Below, one piece after another: positions 34,649 to 42,618 of a DNA stretch of 64,000 nucleotides. The notes under the pieces are model-generated. The model was not told the origin of the DNA. It did not search any database and saw nothing but the letters and a program-made list of their open reading frames with translations. Numbering within the stretch: the stretch's first letter is position 1; each line of letters starts with the position of its first letter. The stretch is taken from NCBI RefSeq assembly GCF_005780165.1, contig NZ_VAUV01000005.1:310001-374000 (forward strand). The letters run 5' to 3'. The position numbers and the translations under genes are program-made. The stretch is from Phragmitibacter flavus. GTDB lineage: Bacteria; Verrucomicrobiota; Verrucomicrobiia; Verrucomicrobiales; Verrucomicrobiaceae.

Positions 34649-36160
34649 ATGAGTGCTCGTGCGGCAAAAAAAAGGAACAAAAGAAGCTGGCTAGGCTGGG
34701 TGCTTGGGCTGGTCGGATTGCTGCTGCTGGCGGTGGCGGGGTTGGGGATTTATGGGTATGTGTGGGTGTCGAATTATGTGCAGAGCGATGCGTTTCGGGT
34801 GATGCTTTCGCGCGAGTTGGGGGAGGCGACGCGTTCGAGGGCGGAGATCGATGATCTTTCGATTACGGGACCGTTTGTGCATGTGTCGGCGGCGCGCATG
34901 AGGCCAATCAAGAGGACGGGCTGGAGTATGGTGGAGGCGGATCGGGTCGAGGCGCAGGTGAGTCTGGATCGATTGCGGCAGCGGGTGGTGGAGGTGGAAA
35001 GTGTGCTGGTGGACAAGGCGGTGTTGCAGATGAGTGGTGAGGGCGACCGGTTGGGGGAGTTGCCGTTGGAGCTGGATCAGGCGGTGGAGTCTTCGAATGT
35101 GCCGGAGTGGTTGAAGCGTTTCCTGCCAAACCGGACGGTGATTGGGTCGATCACGGCGGAGGATTTTGATTTGCGTCCAGCGAAGGCGGGCGGGGTTTCG
35201 ATTGAGGGGCTGCATTTGACCGGCACGCCGGTGGAGGGAGGCAAGGGGGAGTGGCAGTTGCGGGGAAGAAATGGGATGTTGCGAATTCCGGCGTCTGAGG
35301 TGCCGTTTCGGTTTGATTCGGCGACGGCGAACGTGGGCAAATCGGGGTTGGTGCTGCATGATTCGATGGGGAAATGGATTGGGGATGCGGAGGTGACCTC
35401 GCGCGGGGAGTTGCCGTTTGGCGAAGGTGGCGAGTGGAGGTTCGAGGGGACGTATCGGGACCTTGAGGTGCGGTCGTTTTTGAGTGATCGGATGCGGCAG
35501 CATGTAAGCGGGACGTTGGCGGGAGATTACGACGTGAACGCGGAGCGGTTTCACACCGAGGTGGAGATGACGGGAGGGTTGGTGCAGAATTTGCCGTTGT
35601 TGGAACGGGTGGCGGATTTTACCCGCACGGAGCAGTTCAAGCGCCTGGTGCTGGATGAAGCGAAGGCCGAGGTGACGCGCAGGGGTGAGTTGATTCAAAT
35701 GCGCAATGTGGTGCTGCACTCGAAGGGGTTGGTGAGGGTGGAGGGCGATATTGACGTTGAGGGGCAGCAGTTGCGTGGCGATTTGTATGTGGGGGTGACA
35801 ACGGGCGCGTTGCGGTGGATTCCGGGTTCGCAATCGAGGGTGTTTACGGAGGAGAGACGCGGATCTGAGCCGGGGTTTGTCTGGACGCGGGTGCAGTTGA
35901 GTGGAACCATCGGAGCGCCGAAGGAAGATCTGAGCAACCGCTTGCTGGCGGCGATGGGCAAGGCGTTGATTCTGGATGCACCGTTGGGAGCGGCGGGAGT
36001 CGGCGTGGACATTTTGAAAGGGACCGGCGAAGTGGCCGGGGACGCGGCGAAGGGCACGGTTGAGACAGGAGCTGGGGTGATCGAGGGGGCGGGAAAGGCG
36101 GCGGGGAAAGCGGTGGAGACGGGAGCGGATTTATTGAAGAAGGTGATTCCGGGGTTTTGA
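34649..36160 (+). CDS. AsmA-like membrane-anchored protein
   Basis: The product has 503 residues: one N-terminal transmembrane helix (WLGWVLGLVGLLLLAVAGLGIYGYVWV) followed by a long periplasmic region of beta strands with repeated segments such as VEADRVEAQVSLDRLRQRVVEVESV and FDSATANVGKSGLVLHDSMGK. This matches the AsmA/TamB-like repeating beta-groove proteins that help lipids cross the periplasm. The C-terminus is Gly/Ala/Glu-rich (EVAGDAAKGTVETGAGVIEG). The assignment is by architecture, not by a strict motif. Confidence 0.6.
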   Translation: MSARAAKKRNKRSWLGWVLGLVGLLLLAVAGLGIYGYVWVSNYVQSDAFRVMLSRELGEATRSRAEIDDLSITGPFVHVSAARMRPIKRTGWSMVEADRVEAQVSLDRLRQRVVEVESVLVDKAVLQMSGEGDRLGELPLELDQAVESSNVPEWLKRFLPNRTVIGSITAEDFDLRPAKAGGVSIEGLHLTGTPVEGGKGEWQLRGRNGMLRIPASEVPFRFDSATANVGKSGLVLHDSMGKWIGDAEVTSRGELPFGEGGEWRFEGTYRDLEVRSFLSDRMRQHVSGTLAGDYDVNAERFHTEVEMTGGLVQNLPLLERVADFTRTEQFKRLVLDEAKAEVTRRGELIQMRNVVLHSKGLVRVEGDIDVEGQQLRGDLYVGVTTGALRWIPGSQSRVFTEERRGSEPGFVWTRVQLSGTIGAPKEDLSNRLLAAMGKALILDAPLGAAGVGVDILKGTGEVAGDAAKGTVETGAGVIEGAGKAAGKAVETGADLLKKVIPGF

Positions 36161-36274
36161 TAGTGAGGTGGAACGGTGGAGTGGTGACCGGAAGTGGGGT
36201 TCTCGCAGGTGGAATGATTTTGGGCTTGCTTCCAAGATGATCCTCATCACCCTTGGGGGCTCCTTTTTATTATC

Positions 36275-38248
36275 ATGCAAAGTCTCTGGAACGATCAAGA
36301 AGCCGCTGAGTTTGGAACCGATCTGCTCGGTCAACGTGTTTACACTTCACGGCTGCTGGGGCGTGATTCCGCACTGGTGCTGCACGGCGGCGGGAATACG
36401 TCGGTGAAGGTCGAGGAGAAGGACTTTTTTGGTGAGCCGGTGTCGCTTTGTTATGTGAAAGGATCAGGCTGGGATTTGGCGACGATTGAGCGTGGTGGGT
36501 TTGCGCCCGTGAAGCTGGATGCGCTGTTCAAGATGGCGGAGCTGGCGACGATGTCGGACACCGACATGGTGACCCAACAACGGGTGGCGATGACCGATCC
36601 TGCGGCTCCCACGCCGTCGGTGGAGGCGATTTTGCATGGGGTGCTGCCGTTCCGATTTGTGGATCATACGCATGCAGATGCGATTGCGGCGTTGACCTGT
36701 CATGCCGATGCCGAGGCGCGTGTGAAGGAAGTTTATGGCGACCGGGTGCTGGTGATTCCGTATGTGATGCCAGGATTTATTCTGGCGAAGACGATTTACG
36801 ATTTGATCAAGGGTCGCGATTTGAAAGCGGAAGGGATTGTCGGCATGGTGCTGTTGCAGCACGGGATTTTTTCGTTCGATGACGATGCGAAGAAAAGCTA
36901 TGAGCTGATGATTGAGCTGGTGACGCAGGCGGAGGACTGGCTGGCGGCGAAGAGCAAGGCGGTCGCGAAGAGTGAAGTGGCGGTGACGGAGGATTTGCTG
37001 GGCTTGGCGAAACTGCGCAAGACGGTTTCGAAAGTGCGTGGATTTGCCCAGATTGCGAAGTTGAACGCGTCGCCCGAGGCGGTGGCTTATGCGAGTCGTG
37101 CGGACATTGCGGATGTGGGAACGAGGGGCACGTTGACGCCGGATCACACCATTCGCACCAAGCGGACTCCGGTGGTGGTGGGCGATGATGCAGAGGCGGC
37201 GGTGCTGGCTTATGCGGAAGAATATGCGGCGTATTTCAAACGCAATGCCAAGGCTGAGACGATGCTCGATGCGGCACCGCGTTTTGCTTTGTGGAATGGC
37301 AAGGGGATCGTGAGTTTTGGCGATTCGGTCAAGGATGCGGGGATCGTGGCGGACATCGCGGAGCACACGGCGGCGACCATTCAACTCGCGGAAGCGGTGG
37401 GTCGTTGGACGCCGTTGCCTGAGAAGGATTTGTTCGAGATTGAATATTGGGAACTGGAACAGGCCAAGTTGCGCAAGGGTCCGGCTCGCAAAGTTCATCA
37501 GGGCAAGGTGGCCTTGGTAACGGGTTGTGCGGCGGGGATTGGTTTTGCGATTGCCGAGAGCCTGGCGGAGCAGGGAGCGCAGGTGATCGGACTGGACATC
37601 GACAAGGACATCCCGGAGATCATGAAGAAGATCGGCGGCATCGGCATCGTGGTGAATCTTACTGAAGATGAGCCGGTGCAGGAGGCGATTGAGTTTGTGA
37701 TCCGTGAGTTTGGCGGGCTCGATGTTGTCGTGAGCAATGCGGGGATTTTCCCGAAGAACGAGCATCTGGATCAGATGAAGCAGGGGGATTGGGATCGCAC
37801 GATTTTGATCAACCTGACCAGTCATCAGAAGTTGATGCACCGGGTGATTCCGTATGTGAAGCAGGGGATCGATGCGAGCATCATTTTTGTGGGCAGCCGC
37901 AACTTCAAGGCTCCGGGGCCTGGGGCTTCGGCTTATTCATGCAGCAAGGCGGCGTTGACGCAGCTTTGCCGGGTGGCGGCGTTGGAGTTGGCTCCGGATC
38001 GGGTGCGGGTGAACATTGTGCATCCCGATGCGGTGTTTGATACCAAGCTCTGGACGCCGGAAGCTTTGCAGCGCAGTGCGGAGCGTTATGGCATGACGGT
38101 GGACGAATACAAGACCAAGAACCTCATGAAGGTGGAGATCAAGAGCAAGGACATCGGAAACATGGTGTCGGCGATGGCTTCGCCGTTGTTCTCCAAGGTG
38201 ACGGGCGCGCAGATTCCGGTGGATGGTGGCAACGATCGTGTGATTTGA
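36275..38248 (+). CDS. Bifunctional class II aldolase / short-chain dehydrogenase (RhaD/RhaE-like)
   Basis: The product has 657 residues. The N-terminal class II aldolase domain (about 1-230) has the zinc ligands in VDHTHADAIAA and LLQHGIFSF and a phosphate site in HGGGNTSVK. The C-terminal SDR domain (from residue 408) has VTGCAAGIGFAIAESLAEQGA for the cofactor and YSCSKAAL for catalysis. Similar fusions convert rhamnulose-1-phosphate to dihydroxyacetone phosphate and lactaldehyde, then oxidise the aldehyde. No other rhamnose gene is nearby, so the substrate is tentative. Confidence 0.87.
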   Translation: MQSLWNDQEAAEFGTDLLGQRVYTSRLLGRDSALVLHGGGNTSVKVEEKDFFGEPVSLCYVKGSGWDLATIERGGFAPVKLDALFKMAELATMSDTDMVTQQRVAMTDPAAPTPSVEAILHGVLPFRFVDHTHADAIAALTCHADAEARVKEVYGDRVLVIPYVMPGFILAKTIYDLIKGRDLKAEGIVGMVLLQHGIFSFDDDAKKSYELMIELVTQAEDWLAAKSKAVAKSEVAVTEDLLGLAKLRKTVSKVRGFAQIAKLNASPEAVAYASRADIADVGTRGTLTPDHTIRTKRTPVVVGDDAEAAVLAYAEEYAAYFKRNAKAETMLDAAPRFALWNGKGIVSFGDSVKDAGIVADIAEHTAATIQLAEAVGRWTPLPEKDLFEIEYWELEQAKLRKGPARKVHQGKVALVTGCAAGIGFAIAESLAEQGAQVIGLDIDKDIPEIMKKIGGIGIVVNLTEDEPVQEAIEFVIREFGGLDVVVSNAGIFPKNEHLDQMKQGDWDRTILINLTSHQKLMHRVIPYVKQGIDASIIFVGSRNFKAPGPGASAYSCSKAALTQLCRVAALELAPDRVRVNIVHPDAVFDTKLWTPEALQRSAERYGMTVDEYKTKNLMKVEIKSKDIGNMVSAMASPLFSKVTGAQIPVDGGNDRVI

Positions 38249-38320
38249 GACAGGATTGACCGGATTGGTTTCGGATTAACGGGATTGCTTCCGGCACAAA
38301 GTTCATCTGGGAGAGGGCGT

Positions 38321-38356
38321 GGAATTCACAAAATTGATGTGAATTCCTGCTATGAT
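38321..38356 (+). promoter_or_regulatory. Palindrome overlapping an extended -10 promoter
   Basis: GGAATTCACA (38321-38330) and TGTGAATTCC (38338-38347) form a perfect 10-bp inverted repeat with a 7-base centre. It is followed at once by TGCTATGAT, an extended -10 element (38348-38356), 52 bases before the aminotransferase ATG. A repressor bound here would cover the promoter. The binder is unknown. Confidence 0.5.
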
Positions 38357-38407
38357 TTTTCCTTGGTTGGAGCAGTTTGTCGGTTCTGATTCTGAACTGA
38401 TTGATCC

Positions 38408-39679
38408 ATGAATGACGACCTGACGAGCCAATACACGATTCCCAATTATCGCCGTTATGATTTCTGGCCGGAGCGCGGTCAGGGGGCCTATGTGTGGGAT
38501 CGTGATGGCAAAAAGTATCTGGATTTTGCAGGTGGCGTGGCGGTGAATCCGCTGGGTCATTGTCACCCTGAAGTGGTGGCGGCGGTCAAGGGGCAGGTGG
38601 AGAAGCTGATCCACGTGTCGAACTGGTTTCAAATTCCGCAGCAGGGCGAGCTGGCGAAGGTGCTGGTGGAGGAGATTTTGCAGATTCCTGGGAAGTGTTT
38701 TTTTGGCAACAGCGGGGCGGAGGCGAATGAGGGATTGATCAAGCTGGCGCGTCGTTACGGCGTGTTGAAAACAAAGGCGGATGGTTCGCCGAGGTATGAG
38801 ATTTTGACCTTCACCGGGAGCTTTCATGGTCGGACGTTTGCGACGATGAGTGCGACGGCGCAGGAGAAAATCCATGGGGGATTTGGTCCGCTGGTCCCGG
38901 GATTCACTTATTTGCCGTTCAATGATGTGGCCGCGCTGAAAGCAGCGGTGAATGAGAACACGGTGGGGATTTTGCTGGAACCGGTGCAGGGCGAAAGCGG
39001 AGTGAATCCGGCCACGGCGGAGTTTTTGCGTGCGGCAGCGGCTTTGCGCGATGAGCACGATCTGGTGCTGTTGTTTGATGAGATCCAGTGCGGTCTTGGT
39101 CGCGCCGGGCATACGGCTGGTTGGCGCTGCATCGTGCCGGGCGATGAGATTCGTCCGGATGGGGTGAGTTTTGCGAAGTCAATTGGCAGCGGTTACGCGT
39201 TGGGCGCGTTCTGGGCGAGGGATCGTTCAATTGGCGACGCGGCGGGCACTTCGTTGAGTGATATTTTGGGTGCAGGCAGTCATGGAAGCACTTATGGGGG
39301 TTCACCATTGGCCTGTGTGACGGCGTTGGCAACCTTGGAGGTGATTCTGCGGGACAAATTGCCGGAGCATGCGCAGAAGATGGGCGCGATGATTGCGGAG
39401 ACGGCAGGTGGTTGGAATTTGCCCGCGTTGACGGCAGTGCGGGCGTTCGGTTTCATGATCGGCTTTCAGCTGAATGTCCAACGGATTGAAGCGAATGAGG
39501 AGTTCAAGGCGAGTGGTCAACTGGCCTCTTTGTGGATCGCGCAGAAGTGCCTTGATGCCGGGTTGGTGTCGGTTCCGGCCGGTCCGAAAGTGATTCGCTG
39601 GCTGGCTCCGTTGAATACGACGGAAGCCGAGGTAGCGGAGGGATTGGAGATCTTTAGAGGCGTGCTGGCAGCGGTGTAG
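38408..39679 (+). CDS. argD: Class III aminotransferase, acetylornithine aminotransferase-like
   Basis: The 423-residue protein has the fold-type I subgroup pattern: DGKKYLDFAGGVAVNPLGHCHPEVV near the N-terminus, FGNSGAEANEGLIKLARR, LLFDEIQCGLGRAGH with the PLP-ring Asp, and the PLP lysine in GVSFAKSIGSGY. It would transfer the amino group between N-acetylornithine and 2-oxoglutarate in arginine synthesis. Related enzymes for 4-aminobutyrate or lysine are possible, so the gene symbol is tentative. No arg neighbour is visible. leuS follows after 167 bases. Confidence 0.75.
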   Translation: MNDDLTSQYTIPNYRRYDFWPERGQGAYVWDRDGKKYLDFAGGVAVNPLGHCHPEVVAAVKGQVEKLIHVSNWFQIPQQGELAKVLVEEILQIPGKCFFGNSGAEANEGLIKLARRYGVLKTKADGSPRYEILTFTGSFHGRTFATMSATAQEKIHGGFGPLVPGFTYLPFNDVAALKAAVNENTVGILLEPVQGESGVNPATAEFLRAAAALRDEHDLVLLFDEIQCGLGRAGHTAGWRCIVPGDEIRPDGVSFAKSIGSGYALGAFWARDRSIGDAAGTSLSDILGAGSHGSTYGGSPLACVTALATLEVILRDKLPEHAQKMGAMIAETAGGWNLPALTAVRAFGFMIGFQLNVQRIEANEEFKASGQLASLWIAQKCLDAGLVSVPAGPKVIRWLAPLNTTEAEVAEGLEIFRGVLAAV

Positions 39680-39846
39680 CGAAACTCTGCTCGCATATCG
39701 GCCGATGGTCAGCACGATGGGACGTTTGATGCGACCGTGCGGGTTGGTGCTTGTCACCTCTGTCCAAAACAGGGGGGTGAGGCGATTGGGGTTGCGGATT
39801 GGGAAAGTTGGGGGTTTGTTGTCGGCCCCTTTTTTCCCACCGCATT

Positions 39847-42540
39847 ATGAGCAACGACCGCCGCCGACAATTTCCTTTTGATGAGTTTGAACCGAAGTGG
39901 CAGGCGCTTTGGGATGAGAAGAAGGCGTTTCGCACGGCGGGTCCGGGGGATGCGGATTTTGATGCGTCAAAACCGAAGTATTTTGTGCTGGATATGTTTC
40001 CGTATCCGAGTGGGGCGGGTTTGCATGTGGGTCATCCTGAAGGATATACGGCGACAGATATTGTGGGTCGGTATAAGAAGTTGACCGGGTTTAACGTATT
40101 GCATCCGATGGGATGGGACGCGTTTGGGTTACCGGCGGAGCAGTATGCGATCAAGACGGGTCAGCATCCGCGCACGACGACGGAGCGAAATATTGATGGG
40201 TTTCGCGGGCAGTTGAAGCGGCTGGGTTTTGCTTATGACTGGGATCGCGAGGTGAACACGACAGACCCGGGGTATTTCAAGTGGACGCAGTGGATCTTTT
40301 TGCAGTTGTATCACTCGTATTTTGATGGGGCGACGCAGAAGGCGCGGCCGATTGCGGAGTTGGAGGCAAAGGGATTGTCGCGGGATGAGGTGGATGCGCG
40401 GAGACTGGCTTTTGTGAGTGAAGCGCCGGTGAACTGGTGTCCGGAATTGGGCACGGTGTTGTCGAACGAAGAGGTGATTGATGGCAAGAGCGAGGTGGGT
40501 GGGTTTCCGGTGGAGCGTCGGCCTTTGCGTCAGTGGATGTTGCGGATCACGGACTATGGTCAGCGGTTGATTGATGAGCTGGAGGGGTTGGATTGGCCGG
40601 AGGGGATCAAGTTGTTGCAGAAGAACTGGATTGGGCGCAGTGAGGGGGCGGAGGTGGAGTTCGGATTGCGGAATTCGGAACGCGGAATCACGGTTTTTAC
40701 GACGAGGCCGGATACGTTGTTTGGGGCGACTTACATGGTTTTGGCGCCTGAGCATGCGTTGGTTGATGTCATCGTGACGCCGGAACAGAAGGAGGCGGTA
40801 GAGGCTTATCGTAAGGTTGTGGCTGGGAAGTCGGATTTGGAGAGGACGGAACTTGCCAAAGAGAAGTCGGGGGTCTTTACCGGCGGGTTTGCGGTGAATC
40901 CGGTGAACGGGGCGGAGATTCCGGTGTGGATTGCGGATTATGTTTTGAGCACTTATGGCACGGGCGCGATCATGGCGGTGCCGGGTCATGATGAAAGGGA
41001 TTATGAGTTCGCGTTGAAGTTTGAATTGCCCATCAAGCAAGTGGTTATGCCTCCGCAACATTACGGCGAAGAATCCGTGGTCGAAGCGAAAACAACGATG
41101 GATCAGGATCGGGAATCTGTGATTCATAAAATGGTTAAGATACCAGAGGCCAAGGGAGTTGATGATTTGGTCGGGATACACAAGGCCAAAGCCTTCGCCG
41201 GAGAGGGATTTGCTATTAATTCCGGGTTTTTGGATGGCTTGTCGACGCAGGATGCGAAGCGCAATATGATTGACTGGTTGGAGGAGAAGGGTTTGGGCAA
41301 AGGGAAGGTCAATTTCAAACTGCGGGACTGGTTGTTCAGTCGTCAGCGGTATTGGGGCGAGCCGTTTCCGATTGTTTGGGAAGATGGGAAACATCGGGCG
41401 GTGCCGGAGTCGGAGCTGCCGGTGTTGCCTCCGGATTTGGAGGATTTTAAACCGTCGGGGACGCCGGAGCCGCCGTTGAGCAAGGCGACGGATTGGGTGC
41501 GGCATTCGGAGACGGCGAAGCGCGAGTTGAACACGATGCCGCAGTGGGCGGGGTCGTGCTGGTATTACTTGCGGTATTGCGATCCGAACAATGCGGAGCG
41601 GTTCATTTCGAAAGAGGCGGATGAATATTGGATGGGCTCAGCCGGGAAGCCGGGTGGGGTGGATCTTTATGTGGGCGGAACGGAGCATGCGGTGCTGCAT
41701 TTGTTGTATGCGCGCTTCTGGCACAAGGTGTTGTTTGATCTGGGTCATGTGTGCACGCCGGAACCGTTTCAGCGGTTGGTGAATCAGGGACTGATTTTGG
41801 GGGAGGACAGTCAGAAGATGTCGAAGTCGCGCGGGAATGTGGTGAACCCGGATGACGTCATTGAAGAGTATGGCGCGGATGCGTTGCGTTTGTATGAGAT
41901 GTTCATGGGTCCGCTGGAGCAGGTGAAGCCCTGGTCGATGAAGGGGGTGGAAGGCGTGTATCGTTTCCTGGCACGGGTTTGGCGTCTGGTGATGGAGACC
42001 AATCAGGAAGGGGTGTGGACGCTTTCTCCTCAGTTGCAGGACGTGGCGGTGGACAAGAAGGTGAACAAGGTGGTGCATGAGACGATCAAGAAGGTCGGTG
42101 ATGACATTGAGCGTTTGGGTTTCAACACGGCGATCAGTCAGATGATGGTGTTGACCAATGCGTTGACGCAGGTGGAGGTGCGGCCGGTTTCGGCGGTGAT
42201 GACGTTGCTGCAGGTGTTGAATCCGTTTGCGCCACATTTGACGGAAGAACTGGCGGAGCGGATTGGCGCGGCGTTTCCAGAGTATGCGAAAGACGGATTG
42301 CTGGCGCATCAAACCTGGCCGAATTTTGATGAAGCGGCGTTGGTCGTTGATGAGGTGGAAATTGTGGTGCAGGTGAACGGCAAGCTGCGTGGGCGTTTGG
42401 TGGTGCCGAAGGATTATGATCAGGCGGCGCTGGAGCGTGAAGCGATGGCGATTGAGAAGGTGCAGGAGTTTGTCGTGGGACTGACGGTGCGGAAGGTGAT
42501 CGTGGTGCCGGGCAAGTTGTTGAATATTGTGGCGAACTGA
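39847..42540 (+). CDS. leuS: Leucyl-tRNA synthetase
   Basis: The ATG at 39847 gives 897 residues beginning [28 protein letters not shown]. Signatures are [13 protein letters not shown] (HIGH), the inserted editing domain with [19 protein letters not shown] and [21 protein letters not shown], and [14 protein letters not shown]. The C-terminal anticodon-binding and leucine-specific regions are complete. A stretch around residues 395-470 ([19 protein letters not shown]...) enlarges the usual linker. It charges tRNA-Leu and edits mischarged species. The upstream region shows no T-box. Confidence 0.97.
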   Translation: MSNDRRRQFPFDEFEPKWQALWDEKKAFRTAGPGDADFDASKPKYFVLDMFPYPSGAGLHVGHPEGYTATDIVGRYKKLTGFNVLHPMGWDAFGLPAEQYAIKTGQHPRTTTERNIDGFRGQLKRLGFAYDWDREVNTTDPGYFKWTQWIFLQLYHSYFDGATQKARPIAELEAKGLSRDEVDARRLAFVSEAPVNWCPELGTVLSNEEVIDGKSEVGGFPVERRPLRQWMLRITDYGQRLIDELEGLDWPEGIKLLQKNWIGRSEGAEVEFGLRNSERGITVFTTRPDTLFGATYMVLAPEHALVDVIVTPEQKEAVEAYRKVVAGKSDLERTELAKEKSGVFTGGFAVNPVNGAEIPVWIADYVLSTYGTGAIMAVPGHDERDYEFALKFELPIKQVVMPPQHYGEESVVEAKTTMDQDRESVIHKMVKIPEAKGVDDLVGIHKAKAFAGEGFAINSGFLDGLSTQDAKRNMIDWLEEKGLGKGKVNFKLRDWLFSRQRYWGEPFPIVWEDGKHRAVPESELPVLPPDLEDFKPSGTPEPPLSKATDWVRHSETAKRELNTMPQWAGSCWYYLRYCDPNNAERFISKEADEYWMGSAGKPGGVDLYVGGTEHAVLHLLYARFWHKVLFDLGHVCTPEPFQRLVNQGLILGEDSQKMSKSRGNVVNPDDVIEEYGADALRLYEMFMGPLEQVKPWSMKGVEGVYRFLARVWRLVMETNQEGVWTLSPQLQDVAVDKKVNKVVHETIKKVGDDIERLGFNTAISQMMVLTNALTQVEVRPVSAVMTLLQVLNPFAPHLTEELAERIGAAFPEYAKDGLLAHQTWPNFDEAALVVDEVEIVVQVNGKLRGRLVVPKDYDQAALEREAMAIEKVQEFVVGLTVRKVIVVPGKLLNIVAN

Positions 42541-42618
42541 GCTGCCTTCGGCGGGGATCGGAGCTGGAAGATCAGAGATGGGGGTTGCTTTGAAGGCGAC
42601 TTCTGGTTTGTGTCTTGG

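Noticed and set aside
39680-39846. T-box leader before leuS
   Set aside because: No T-box core consensus (TGGNACCGCG) and no terminator pair was seen in the 167-base gap.
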